Assembly: GCA_947504205.1 (NCBI GenBank)
Contig: CANNGL010000003.1
Span: 558,001 to 622,000 of the forward strand
Length of the DNA stretch: 64,000 bases
Origin: an uncultured Litoreibacter sp.
GTDB lineage: Bacteria > Pseudomonadota > Alphaproteobacteria > Rhodobacterales > Rhodobacteraceae
Reading direction: 5' to 3'
Shown here: positions 1 to 7,989 of the stretch, piece by piece
Position numbering within the stretch: the first letter of the stretch is position 1
Layout of the letters: each line of letters starts with the position of its first letter
Translations under genes and position numbers: made by a program
The notes under the pieces: model-generated
What the model saw: only the letters and a program-made list of their open reading frames with translations
What the model was told of the DNA's origin: nothing
The model's database searches: none

Positions 1-2
1 CA

Positions 3-95
3 ATCGGGATCGCTGCGGCCATCGCACTTTGGGGCGTTCTCAAAGGTGAGAAGGATGAAGAGCCCGAAGAAGAGCTTGAAGAGGAAGAGGCATGA
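3..95 (+). CDS. C-terminal end of an unidentified membrane protein (partial)
   Basis: The frame ending in TGA at 93-95 is open back to the window edge and encodes about 30 residues: a hydrophobic stretch (Ile-Gly-Ile-Ala-Ala-Ala-Ile-Ala-Leu-Trp-Gly) followed by a strongly acidic tail rich in Glu. This looks like the last membrane helix and cytoplasmic tail of a membrane protein. Its stop overlaps the cbiX start (ATGA at 92-95), so it is very probably the preceding gene of the cobalamin operon, perhaps a cobalt-uptake component. The family cannot be named from so short a piece. Confidence 0.5.
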   Translation: MGIAAAIALWGVLKGEKDEEPEEELEEEEA

Positions 96-1306
96 CCAAA
101 ACGGGTGTGATGATCTGTGGTCACGGCTCGCGCAGCCAATCTGCGGTCGATGAATTTGCGACACTTGCCGACAAACTCCCTGCCTTCCTGCCGCCCGAGT
201 GGCAGACGGAATATGGCTATCTCGAATTTGCCAACCCGGTGATCCGTGACGGGCTCGACAAGCTGCGCGAAGGTGGTTGCGATCGAATTCTCGCCGTGCC
301 GGGGATGCTGTTTGCCGCGATGCACGCAAAAAACGATATTCCCACGGTTCTGAATACCTACGCCGCAAAGCATGGTGTCGATATTTCCTATGGCCGTGAG
401 CTTGGTGTTGATCCGAAGATGATCGCGGCTGCCGCGGGGCGCATTCAGGAAGCCCTTGATGCAGCCCCGTCCGACGTATCCCTGCACGACACCTGCCTTG
501 TCGTCATTGGCCGGGGCGCCTCGGACCCCGATGCAAACGGCAACGTCGCCAAAATCGCTCGTATGCTGCATGAAGGTTTCGGGTTTGGCTGGGTCGAAGT
601 CGGCTATTCCGGCGTGACCTTCCCCTTGGTCGAACCCTGCCTGCAACACGCCGCAAAGCTTGGCTACAAGCGCATCGTCGTTTTCCCGTATTTCCTGTTT
701 TCCGGGATCCTGATTGACCGGATTTACGGGTTCACCGATCAGGTCGCCGCAGAACACACGGATATCGAATTCCTCAAGGCCGGGTATCTTGGGGATCACC
801 CCAAGGTGCTCGAAACCTTCGCCGAGCGTATCACCGAACAGACCGGGAAGAACCCGCCACCCAATTGCGGCATCTGTGGCTACCGCGAACAGGTACTGGC
901 CTTCGATAATGGCGAGCATCGCCACATTACCCCCGATCAGCGCAACCACCCGGCTTTCGCCGACACGCCGCCGCCGACCTGCGTTTTGTGCAAATACCGC
1001 ACACAAGTGCTGGGCTTCGAGGCAGAGGTCGGCGCGATACAGGAAAGCCACCATCATCACGTCGAAGGGCAGGGCGCGTCGGCCCCCGGCTCAAACGTGT
1101 CTGACTGCACGCTTTGCGACACATTCTGCACCGGGATGTGCCGTCTCGAGATGCAGGACCACCACCACCACCATCATCATCATGGCCACGATCATGACCA
1201 TGACCACGGGCACCACCATCACGACCATGATCACCACCATGCGCCATACCCCCATGCCGAACACCCGCATGGCCCGGAGAGCGCCCGGAAGGCCAAGGCG
1301 GTATGA
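92..1306 (+). CDS. cbiX: Sirohydrochlorin cobaltochelatase CbiX, long form with Cys and His-rich tail
   Basis: CbiX inserts cobalt into sirohydrochlorin, an early-insertion step of cobalamin synthesis. Two tandem CbiX-type halves fill residues 1-250, with the active-site Gly-His-Gly at 10-12. The C-terminal 150 residues are an extension: CxxC pairs at 259-262 and 297-300 lie in two copies of the same short unit (PPP-x-C-x-x-C-x-Y-R-x-Q-V-L-x-F). A CxxC with two further Cys follows at 339-350, then a His/Asp-rich run at 357-393. Long CbiX proteins with an Fe-S motif and a His-rich stretch are known, for example in Bacillus megaterium. A role of the tail in metal storage or redox sensing is inference. 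The start overlaps the preceding stop, and cobH follows after 70 nt. Confidence 0.9.
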   Translation: MTKTGVMICGHGSRSQSAVDEFATLADKLPAFLPPEWQTEYGYLEFANPVIRDGLDKLREGGCDRILAVPGMLFAAMHAKNDIPTVLNTYAAKHGVDISYGRELGVDPKMIAAAAGRIQEALDAAPSDVSLHDTCLVVIGRGASDPDANGNVAKIARMLHEGFGFGWVEVGYSGVTFPLVEPCLQHAAKLGYKRIVVFPYFLFSGILIDRIYGFTDQVAAEHTDIEFLKAGYLGDHPKVLETFAERITEQTGKNPPPNCGICGYREQVLAFDNGEHRHITPDQRNHPAFADTPPPTCVLCKYRTQVLGFEAEVGAIQESHHHHVEGQGASAPGSNVSDCTLCDTFCTGMCRLEMQDHHHHHHHHGHDHDHDHGHHHHDHDHHHAPYPHAEHPHGPESARKAKAV

Positions 1307-1376
1307 GCAGGCGACGCATATCGTCTGACCGGCGCGCCCGACCCGCAGCCCGTCGTCGAACGTTCGAGCGATAATC

Positions 1377-2015
1377 ATGCGCCCCTACCAGAAGGACCCA
1401 AAGGCGATATACGCCGAAAGCTTCGCCACCGTGCAGGAGGAGGCGAACCTCAGCCGTTTCCCAAACGGTCTCGATCAGCTTGCCACCCGCGTCATTCATG
1501 CCTGTGGCATGGTCGAAGTCGCGGATCGCCTGTCCTTCTCCGACACCGCCTACACCGCTGGTCATGCCGCTATTCAGGCGGGCAAACCGATCCTTTGTGA
1601 TTGCGAGATGGTCGCCGCTGGCATCATCCGCCGCTATCTGCCCGAGGGGCTCGAACCCCTCGTCACGCTCAACAACCCGGACACACCCAGTCTGGCCGCT
1701 GATCTCGGCACCACCCGCTCTGCAGCGGCGGTTGAATTCTGGCATGACAAGATCGACGGTGCAGTCGTCGCTATCGGCAATGCCCCCACGGCCTTGTTCC
1801 ACCTGCTCGAAAAGCTCGACGCGGGCTGGCCCAAACCCGCAGTCATCCTGGGCTTTCCCGTGGGCTTTGTCGGTGCTGCCGAAAGCAAGGCAGAGCTTGC
1901 ATCCAATCCGCGCGGCTGCGATTTCGTAGCCCTGCGCGGCCGCCGGGGTGGCTCCGCCATGGCGTCCGCCGCCGTCAACGCGCTGGCCGCCGGTCTACCG
2001 GAGGTTAACAAATGA
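1377..2015 (+). CDS. cobH: Precorrin-8X methylmutase CobH (CbiC family)
   Basis: CobH moves a methyl group from C11 to C12 of precorrin-8X, giving hydrogenobyrinate. The 212-residue length is normal for the family. The N-terminal block reads ES-F-x-x-V-x-x-E-A, and His41 in V-I-H-A-C-G matches the catalytic His of the family. The stop codon overlaps an ATG at 2012 (ATGA), so translation could continue directly into the small ORF that follows, and cobL begins 108 nt later. It is part of the same operon as cbiX upstream. Confidence 0.95.
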   Translation: MRPYQKDPKAIYAESFATVQEEANLSRFPNGLDQLATRVIHACGMVEVADRLSFSDTAYTAGHAAIQAGKPILCDCEMVAAGIIRRYLPEGLEPLVTLNNPDTPSLAADLGTTRSAAAVEFWHDKIDGAVVAIGNAPTALFHLLEKLDAGWPKPAVILGFPVGFVGAAESKAELASNPRGCDFVALRGRRGGSAMASAAVNALAAGLPEVNK

Positions 2016-2131
2016 CCAATATCCGACTTACCACCGTTTGGTCCCACCGCGCGCAGGTGCCATACGCATGCCATACGCCCTGCCATACGCGTAGCCATAC
2101 GCCGTCTGGCGCGGAGGTGATCCATGTCTGA
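2012..2131 (+). CDS. Possible 39-codon ORF between cobH and cobL
   Basis: This frame begins at the ATGA overlap with the cobH stop and ends at TGA 2129-2131, eight bases inside cobL. The predicted peptide is 39 residues and contains a Cys/His-rich repeat (CHTP-CHTR-SHTP), produced by the tandem GCCATACGC repeat. The close coupling to both neighbours suggests it may be translated, either as a metal-binding peptide or only as a ribosome bridge between cobH and cobL. The low-complexity origin of the repeat and the lack of recognisable homology leave it uncertain. Confidence 0.3.
   Translation: MTNIRLTTVWSHRAQVPYACHTPCHTRSHTPSGAEVIHV
2059..2102 (+). repeat. Four tandem copies of GCCATACGC
   Basis: The 9-mer GCCATACGC occurs at 2059-2067, 2070-2078, 2082-2090 and 2094-2102, with starts spaced 11, 12 and 12 bases apart. 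It occupies the whole gap between cobH and cobL and is the only obvious short tandem repeat in the cobalamin operon. The 12-base period keeps the frame of the small ORF at 2012. It could be a protein or RNA binding array, or a slipped-strand repeat. Confidence 0.85.
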
Positions 2132-3329
2132 GACCCCGTGGTTGCACATCGTCGGCATCGGCGAAGATGGTATGGACGGGCTTACACCTGTCACCCGCAC
2201 TGTTGTTGAAGCCGCCGAGGTTATTATCGGCGGTGATCGGCATCATGAGCTCTCCAAGAGCGTCAATGCACAGCGCCTGAGTTGGCCGCATCCCTTTGAT
2301 GCGCTGATAGATCAACTGTTGGAATTGAAGGGCAAGCGCGTGGTGGTCTTGGCCACCGGCGATCCGCTCTGGTTCTCCGTCGGCGCACGCATCGGTCGCT
2401 CGATTGATCCCGCGCAGATCGTTTATCACCCTCAGCTTTCCGCATTTCAGCTTACCGCCGCGCGTATGGGCTGGAGTGTCGCGGATGTCGAAACACTCAC
2501 CGTGCATGGCCGTCCGGTCGAGCAGATGATTGCATTTATTCAGCCAGATCAGCGGCTTATCGTCCTGACAACCGGTGAAGAGACGCCAGCGCAAATAGCG
2601 AAATTCCTCACGGATCGTGGCTTTGGCAACTCGCCGATGACCGTTTTCGCAGCGATGGGTGGCGAGAAAGAGAAGCGATTTGAGGGGTTGGCCCATAGCT
2701 GGGCGCACGAGGTTCCAGCCTTCAACACTCTCGCGGTGGAATGTATCGCCGCCCCGGATGCTGCGCTTCTGCCCCGCGTTCCCGGCCTCGACGACAGCCT
2801 GTTTCAATCCGACGGCACCATGACAAAGCAAGAGGTAAGAGCCGCCACCGTTGCCAAGCTCATGCCCATGCGCGGTGCTCTGCTTTGGGATATTGGCACC
2901 GGATGTGGCTCCGTCGCTATCGAGTGGATGCGCGCCGCCCGTTATGCCCGCGCCATCGGCATCGAGCCTCGCGCAGATCGTCGCGCCATGGCCGCCGCCA
3001 ACGCACTTGCCCTCGGCGCTCCCAAACTCGATCTGATTGATGGCGATGCACCGGTTTGCCTGAAAGGCCTCGACGCGCCGGACGCGATCTTTATCGGTGG
3101 TGGCCTGTCGGCGGAAGTCTTTGAGAAAGCTTGGGAAAATCTACGTCCCTTGGGCCGTTTGGTGGCGAATGCTGTCACGTTGGAAAGCGAGGCTGAACTG
3201 ATGGGCTTGCACGCCAAACATGGTGGGCAGCTTGTCAAAATCAGTGTTCAACGTGCCGAACCCGTGGGCCGTCTGACAGGGTGGAAGCCCTTCATGACGG
3301 TGACACAGTGGAGCCTTGTTAAGCGATGA
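2124..3329 (+). CDS. cobL: Precorrin-6B C5,15-methyltransferase (decarboxylating) CobL, CbiE-CbiT fusion
   Basis: CobL methylates precorrin-6 at C5 and C15 and decarboxylates the C12 acetate side chain. The 401 residues hold a CbiE-type tetrapyrrole methyltransferase domain (about 1-200; the glycine-rich start I-V-G-I-G-E-D-G-M lies near residue 9 and the A-T-G-D-P-L motif at 77-82). A CbiT-type Rossmann methyltransferase follows (about 230-400; SAM motif D-I-G-T-G-C-G-S at 256-263). A GGAGG-like site lies just upstream of ATG 2124. The gene overlaps cobI by four bases (ATGA), so the two are co-translated. Confidence 0.95.
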   Translation: MSETPWLHIVGIGEDGMDGLTPVTRTVVEAAEVIIGGDRHHELSKSVNAQRLSWPHPFDALIDQLLELKGKRVVVLATGDPLWFSVGARIGRSIDPAQIVYHPQLSAFQLTAARMGWSVADVETLTVHGRPVEQMIAFIQPDQRLIVLTTGEETPAQIAKFLTDRGFGNSPMTVFAAMGGEKEKRFEGLAHSWAHEVPAFNTLAVECIAAPDAALLPRVPGLDDSLFQSDGTMTKQEVRAATVAKLMPMRGALLWDIGTGCGSVAIEWMRAARYARAIGIEPRADRRAMAAANALALGAPKLDLIDGDAPVCLKGLDAPDAIFIGGGLSAEVFEKAWENLRPLGRLVANAVTLESEAELMGLHAKHGGQLVKISVQRAEPVGRLTGWKPFMTVTQWSLVKR

Positions 3330-4027
3330 ACGGCACCCTTTACGGTATTGGTTTGGGTCCCGGCGACCCGGAGTTAATAACTTTGAAGGCCGCCCGGCTT
3401 ATAGAAGGGGCGACAACCATCGCTTATCCGACGCTCGCTGGTGGCGACAGTTTCGCCCGCGCCATCGCCCGCGACCTGATCCAGCCCGGTACACGCGAAA
3501 TTCGCATGGACGTGCCGATGACAACGCAACGCGCGCCTGCCCAGAATGCCTATGATCAGGGTGCTGCGGAGATCGCCAAGGTCTTGGAAACAGGCGAAAA
3601 TGTTGTCTGTCTGTGCGAAGGCGATCCATTCTTTTACGGATCGTTCATGTATCTTAATGCCCGGTTAACGGGCCGTTTTGATGTAGAGATCATCCCCGGT
3701 GTGACATCCATCACCGCCTGCGCCGCGCAGGCCGGTATGCCGCTTGCCGCGCGCAACGAACGTCTGACCGTGCTGCCTGGACCGCTGCCCGAGGCCGAGC
3801 TGAAAACCCGGATCGAAGGGGCGGAGAGCGTGGCGATCATGAAAGTCGGCCGTCACTTGCCCAAGATCAGATCGGTGATCGAAGCGCTGGGCCTGACAGA
3901 TCAGGCCACTTATATCGAGCGCGCGACACTGCCAGAGCAAGTGGTGCTGCCGCTGTCCCAAGCGCCTGAAAATGCGCCCTATTTCTCCATGATCCTACTG
4001 ACGAAAGGTGCCGATCCATGGCTGTAA
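3326..4027 (+). CDS. cobI: Precorrin-2 C20-methyltransferase CobI
   Basis: CobI transfers a methyl group from SAM to C20 of precorrin-2. The 233-residue protein has the class III tetrapyrrole methyltransferase signature: G-L-G-P-G-D-P-E-L-I-T near residue 9 and E-G-D-P-F-F-Y-G-S in the middle. The gene begins in an ATGA overlap with the cobL stop and its last 10 bases overlap the cbiG-cobJ start, so all three form one translationally coupled block. Confidence 0.93.
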   Translation: MNGTLYGIGLGPGDPELITLKAARLIEGATTIAYPTLAGGDSFARAIARDLIQPGTREIRMDVPMTTQRAPAQNAYDQGAAEIAKVLETGENVVCLCEGDPFFYGSFMYLNARLTGRFDVEIIPGVTSITACAAQAGMPLAARNERLTVLPGPLPEAELKTRIEGAESVAIMKVGRHLPKIRSVIEALGLTDQATYIERATLPEQVVLPLSQAPENAPYFSMILLTKGADPWL

Positions 4028-5832
4028 CACCAGTGGTCCTGTGCCTCAATCGTGCGGGCGAAACGGTCGCGCATCAGATCGCCCAAGCGCTTGGCGCGCC
4101 GGTTCATGGGCGCGCCTCCCGTGTCGATACCGCCGATGTATTCTTCGCAAACGCGCTTGATCACACCCGCGATCTTTTCGTCGCTGGTACGCCGGTCATA
4201 GGCGTTTGCGCCTCTGGCATCCTGATCCGCGCCGTTGCCCCTGTTCTGGCCGACAAAACGCAGGAGCCCCCGTTGCTGTCAGTCTCTGACAACGGCGCGA
4301 TCGTTGTTCCTCTGCTTGGGGGGCACCGCGGGGCCAACAGGCTCGCTCGCCAGATTGCCGAAATAATGGAGAGCACCGCCGCTGTCACAACCGCCGGTGA
4401 CGTCGCACTTGGCGTTTCTTTGGATGAGCCACCGGCGGGATGGGTTCTGGACAACCCGGAAAACGCCAAAGCGTGCATGGCGCACCTGCTGTCAGGGCAA
4501 GGGGCAACCTTGTCGGGAAGCGAAGCTGACAAGGCAACATGGCTGCAAGACCTGCCCGAAGGTGATACGGTGTCGTTGATCTGCGAGACTGCTCCCACGG
4601 AACCCGTGGGCAACCAACTGGTGTTTCGTCCACAGCGCGTCACGCTGGGCGTGGGATGTTCGCGCAATTGCCCGCCGGGAGAATTGATCGGACTGGTGGA
4701 TGAACTGCTGAAAGATGCCAATGTCGCGCCCGGCGCTCTGGCAGGTATCTTCACAGCAGCGATCAAAGGCGATGAACCAGCCATGCATGCCCTCTCTGAC
4801 CATCTCGACCGCCCGCTGCGCCTGTTCAACGCTGAGGAGTTGGAGGCCGAGACGCCCCGCACGCAAACCCCGTCAGAGATCGTCTTCGCAGAGATCGGCA
4901 CCCACGGTGTTGCCGAGAATGCTTCGCTCGCAGGGGCGGGATCAGCGGCGCGGCTCTGGCACCCCAAACGCAAAACCGCGATGGCCACGGCAGCCTTGTC
5001 GTTGGCAGAAGAACCAATCACCTCCTTGGCCGGACGTGGACCGGGCCGGTTGTCGATTGTCTCCATCGGCCCCGGCCAATCTACTTGGCGCACGCCCGAA
5101 GCCTCAAAGCTGGTGGCTGATGCGGAAGAACTTGTGGGCTACGGTCTCTATATCGACCTGCTCGGTCCCTTTGCGGCGGGCAAAATCCGTTCTGACTTTC
5201 CATTGGGCGGTGAAGAGGACCGTTGCCGATACGCTCTTGAGAAGGCCGGAGAAGGGCGCAACGTCGCACTGATCTGCTCTGGCGATGCTGGAATCTACGC
5301 TATGGGGGCGCTGGTCTATGAGCTCTTGGATCGTGGTCCTGACGAGCACGGCGTCAGTGATGCCGCCCGGCGGGTGGAGGTCGTGTCCACACCTGGCGTT
5401 TCTGCGCTTCAGGGGGCAGCGGCACGGGCCGGGGCACCCTTGGGTCATGATTTCTGCGCGATCTCGCTTAGCGACCTTCTCACGCCGCGTGAGGATATCA
5501 TCAAACGCCTGAAGGCGGCTGCCGAGGGGGATTTTGTAATCGCTTTCTACAATCCGGTCTCCAAGCGCCGTCGAACTCTGCTGGCAGAAGCCCGTGATAT
5601 TCTTCTGCAGCATCGCCCGAAGGACACGCCCGTATTGCTGGCCAGCTCGCTCGGCCGTCCCGAGGAAAAGCTGCGCTATCGCGATCTTGCGGCTCTGGAT
5701 GTGGATGAGGTTGATATGCTGACCATCGTGCTGGTTGGCTCGTCCCAAAGCCGTCTGGCGCAAACCGGGCGAGGTCAGCGGATGTATACGCCACGCGGCT
5801 ATGCCCGAAAAATCGATGGAGATTTGGCATGA
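4018..5832 (+). CDS. cobJ: CbiG-CobJ fusion: cobalamin protein CbiG / precorrin-3B C17-methyltransferase
   Basis: Two proteins are joined in 604 residues. Residues 1-330 look like CbiG, with C-A-S-G-I-L-I-R near 64-71, L-L-G-G-H-R-G-A-N at 99-107 and G-V-G-C at 211-214. CbiG opens the C20-C21 delta-lactone ring in the oxygen-independent route. Residues 344-600 form a CobJ/CbiH methyltransferase (S-I-G-P-G at 349-353, C-S-G-D-A-G-I-Y-A-M-G further on) that methylates C17 and drives ring contraction. It starts inside cobI and overlaps cobM by four bases (ATGA at 5829). A CbiG domain in an operon otherwise built of Cob-type enzymes hints at a mixed route; no CobG or CobZ oxygenase gene is present in this window. 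Confidence 0.9.
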   Translation: MAVTPVVLCLNRAGETVAHQIAQALGAPVHGRASRVDTADVFFANALDHTRDLFVAGTPVIGVCASGILIRAVAPVLADKTQEPPLLSVSDNGAIVVPLLGGHRGANRLARQIAEIMESTAAVTTAGDVALGVSLDEPPAGWVLDNPENAKACMAHLLSGQGATLSGSEADKATWLQDLPEGDTVSLICETAPTEPVGNQLVFRPQRVTLGVGCSRNCPPGELIGLVDELLKDANVAPGALAGIFTAAIKGDEPAMHALSDHLDRPLRLFNAEELEAETPRTQTPSEIVFAEIGTHGVAENASLAGAGSAARLWHPKRKTAMATAALSLAEEPITSLAGRGPGRLSIVSIGPGQSTWRTPEASKLVADAEELVGYGLYIDLLGPFAAGKIRSDFPLGGEEDRCRYALEKAGEGRNVALICSGDAGIYAMGALVYELLDRGPDEHGVSDAARRVEVVSTPGVSALQGAAARAGAPLGHDFCAISLSDLLTPREDIIKRLKAAAEGDFVIAFYNPVSKRRRTLLAEARDILLQHRPKDTPVLLASSLGRPEEKLRYRDLAALDVDEVDMLTIVLVGSSQSRLAQTGRGQRMYTPRGYARKIDGDLA

Positions 5833-6596
5833 AAGTCTACTTTATCGGCGCGGGTCCCGGCGATCCGGAACTTCTCACCCTAAAAGCGCAGCGCATCATT
5901 TCCGAATGCCCCGTCTGCCTTTTTGCCGGTTCGCTTGTTCCGGCAGAGGTTGTCGATTGCGCGCCCGACGGTGCGCGGGTGATGGACACTGCGCCTATGA
6001 CGCTCGACGATACTCACGCTGAAATTGTTGCAGCGCGGGATCGTGGGGAAGATGTGGCGCGTGTTCATTCCGGTGATCCGTCACTCTATGGCGCAATTGC
6101 TGAGCAAATTCGCCGGCTCAAGGCAGACGGAATTGACTACGAAATTGTTCCAGGCGTGCCTGCCTATGCCGCGGCTGCCGCTGCTTTGGGGCAAGAACTG
6201 ACAATCCCCGAGATCGCGCAATCCATCGTTCTGACGCGTATGTCGATGAAGTCGACCTCGATGCCTGCAGGGGAGACGCTGGAAAATTTCGCAAAGTCGG
6301 GCGCAACCCTTGCGATCCACCTTGGGATTCGCGCGCTGCGAGAGATCGAGCGGCAATTGACCCCGTATTATGGCAGTGACTGCCCGGTCGTTGTGGCCTA
6401 TCGCGCCTCTTGGCCTGACCAGTTGTATTTGCGCGGCACGCTGAGCGATATCCGCGAGAAAGTCCGCGCGGAAAAGATCACGCGCACTGCTTTGATCCTC
6501 GTCGGACCTGCGCTGGCCGAAGTGCAGGACTTCCGCGACAGTGCGCTTTACGACCCTGAAACACCCCATGTTTTGCGCCCGCGCGTGAAGGCCTGA
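5829..6596 (+). CDS. cobM: Precorrin-4 C11-methyltransferase CobM
   Basis: CobM methylates C11 of precorrin-4 to give precorrin-5. The 255-residue length is normal. Class III methyltransferase motifs are clear: I-G-A-G-P-G-D-P-E-L-L-T at the start and H-S-G-D-P-S-L-Y-G-A near residue 80. It is coupled to the fusion gene by an ATGA overlap and is the last gene of the operon; no downstream hairpin is obvious. The precorrin-6A reductase gene (cobK) is not adjacent. Confidence 0.95.
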   Translation: MKVYFIGAGPGDPELLTLKAQRIISECPVCLFAGSLVPAEVVDCAPDGARVMDTAPMTLDDTHAEIVAARDRGEDVARVHSGDPSLYGAIAEQIRRLKADGIDYEIVPGVPAYAAAAAALGQELTIPEIAQSIVLTRMSMKSTSMPAGETLENFAKSGATLAIHLGIRALREIERQLTPYYGSDCPVVVAYRASWPDQLYLRGTLSDIREKVRAEKITRTALILVGPALAEVQDFRDSALYDPETPHVLRPRVKA

Positions 6597-6675
6597 TCTA
6601 ATAAATCAATCGAATCGTTGACGTTTTAGTAAAATCGGGCCGGTATTGGGTTACGACGCGTAAGGAATGTTGCCT

Positions 6676-7026
6676 ATGTCCGAGTATATGTCGAAAGAAG
6701 TGCGCGAGGGTCTTGAGATGGCTCGCAAGGCGCAATTGGCGAAACGCTCCCGCCTGCGGGTACAGGTCGGTGATGAAATTTACCCGATCCTGCGGTTCTC
6801 CGACAAAAGTTTTGCAATCGACGCCGAAAACGCCCCGCATATGCGCGGGTTGGTCGATATTTTTGATGGCGGCCGACATATGTATCAGGCCCTGATCGTA
6901 GCGACGTCCTTTGACGGACATGCGATGGTTTACGAATTCAAGCGCAATACAGTGGCAAGCGACCGTGCTCCGTTGGATTTTGAGCGCGATGAAACCGCGC
7001 CCATTGCGCTTCTGCCGATCAGCTAG
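6676..7026 (+). CDS. Conserved hypothetical protein, possibly PilZ-like
   Basis: About 116 residues, no signal peptide or membrane segment. The start at 6676 is preferred over ATG 6667 because AAGGA at 6662-6666 sits nine bases before it and would be too close to the earlier ATG. After a short helical N-terminus comes a basic stretch (K-R-S-R-L-R-V) and alternating beta-strand-like hydrophobic segments, which recalls a PilZ-type barrel, but the cyclic-di-GMP motifs (RxxxR and D/NxSxxG) are not convincingly complete. Function is not assigned. Its 3' end overlaps the convergent LysR gene by eight bases. Confidence 0.75.
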   Translation: MSEYMSKEVREGLEMARKAQLAKRSRLRVQVGDEIYPILRFSDKSFAIDAENAPHMRGLVDIFDGGRHMYQALIVATSFDGHAMVYEFKRNTVASDRAPLDFERDETAPIALLPIS

Positions 7027-7897
7027 TTAGCGCAGTACGGCTCATTTCGGCTGAAACCCAGTCCCGAAACGTCTCTTTCGCTGCGGTTTCCGGGGTATTG
7101 CCATTGAGTAGCCAATAGGCCCGCTGTGCTGGCATGGCGTGATTGTGCACCCGGATCAACTGGCCTGTTTGCAACCCGGCCCGACTGGTCATCGGGTCAC
7201 CCAAGGAAATACCTTGTCCTGCTTTGGTGGCGGCAGACATTACCTGAATGTCCTGAAATTCGATGCCGTTTAGTCGATCGGGGACCGGCACACCCGCTGT
7301 TTCAAGCCACTTTCGCCAATCTGAGGTGCCATCGAGATGCAACAGTGGATAATCCAGAAGCCGAGAGGCCTCTGCCAAAAGTCCCCCGGCGATCAGGGCT
7401 GGTGAGGCAACTGGAAAAAACTCGACCTCCAACAATGGTTGGGCGTCTTTTGGCACCTGATGAGGTAGAAGAAACGCAACATAGAGATCATCTTCCAGAG
7501 AGCCTAAATCGCCATACCCGCGTGGCGTGGTGATGCGGAGGTTGATACTCGGGTTGCTTGAAACGAAGCTATTTAGACGCGGCGCCAGCCAGTCCGTCGC
7601 AAATCCCGGAGCGACATTAAGTGTCAGAGTGCCGCTGGCCGATCCAATTGTGGAGGCGCGTTTGAGCGTCGCAAGCGCCGGTGCGATTTCCTCAACATAG
7701 TGCACTGCGCGTCGCGTAAGACGCACACCTCGCCCATCACGGACCAGCAATTCGAACCCCAGCCGATGTTCCAGCGCCTTCAGTTTGTGGCTCACAGCAG
7801 ATTGTGTCAGCGCCATCGCAGAAGCTGTTTGCGTAATACTGCCCGTTTCAGAGAGCCGCACCAAAGCCGTCAGGGCTGAAAGGTTCAGATCGTTCAT
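7019..7897 (-). CDS. LysR-family transcriptional regulator (GcvA-like)
   Basis: The 292-residue protein has an N-terminal winged helix-turn-helix (about residues 1-60, with the typical G-S-I-T-Q-T-A-S-A-M-A-L-T-Q-S-A-V-S-H-K core) and a periplasmic-binding-like effector domain. ATG 7897 is used; the frame extends to a TTG at 7912 that has no better ribosome site. It is transcribed divergently from the desaturase-dgcN-dgcA operon with a 92-bp AT-rich gap, so it is the likely regulator of that operon. The effector, possibly a D-amino acid or an N-acetylated form, is inference. Confidence 0.9.
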   Translation of the reverse strand: MNDLNLSALTALVRLSETGSITQTASAMALTQSAVSHKLKALEHRLGFELLVRDGRGVRLTRRAVHYVEEIAPALATLKRASTIGSASGTLTLNVAPGFATDWLAPRLNSFVSSNPSINLRITTPRGYGDLGSLEDDLYVAFLLPHQVPKDAQPLLEVEFFPVASPALIAGGLLAEASRLLDYPLLHLDGTSDWRKWLETAGVPVPDRLNGIEFQDIQVMSAATKAGQGISLGDPMTSRAGLQTGQLIRVHNHAMPAQRAYWLLNGNTPETAAKETFRDWVSAEMSRTALTS

Positions 7898-7940
7898 ATG
7901 AATATTTTTCAAGTGATACGCGAATAAATATCAAATTACA

Positions 7941-7959
7941 TGAAGAAATTTTTCGTTCA
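7941..7959. promoter_or_regulatory. Candidate LysR operator in the divergent promoter region
   Basis: The 19-base sequence TGAAGAAATTTTTCGTTCA is an imperfect palindrome (TGAA/TTCA ends around an A/T core). It lies between the LysR gene and the desaturase, 31 bases before ATG 7990. LysR proteins bind short AT-rich dyads in such gaps. This is a position- and symmetry-based suggestion only. Confidence 0.35.
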
Positions 7960-7989
7960 AGATAGCACCCGGATAACCGGAGATTTGCA

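Noticed and set aside
1150-1275. CAC/CAT-rich stretch in cbiX as an assembly error or non-coding repeat
   Set aside because: The frame stays open, the codons alternate normally, and His-rich tails are known in long CbiX proteins.
927-1802. A 291-codon minus-strand frame opposite cbiX and cobH
   Set aside because: The Gly/His/Asp-rich segment merely mirrors the repeated CAC/GAC codons of the CbiX tail.
2059-2102. GCCATACGC repeats as a CRISPR array
   Set aside because: Units are 9 bases with 2-3-base gaps, far too short for repeat-spacer structure, and no cas genes are present.
4161-5093. A 310-codon minus-strand frame opposite the cbiG-cobJ fusion
   Set aside because: A shadow of a GC-rich conserved gene; the predicted protein is a Ser/Ala/Pro-rich translation with no motif.
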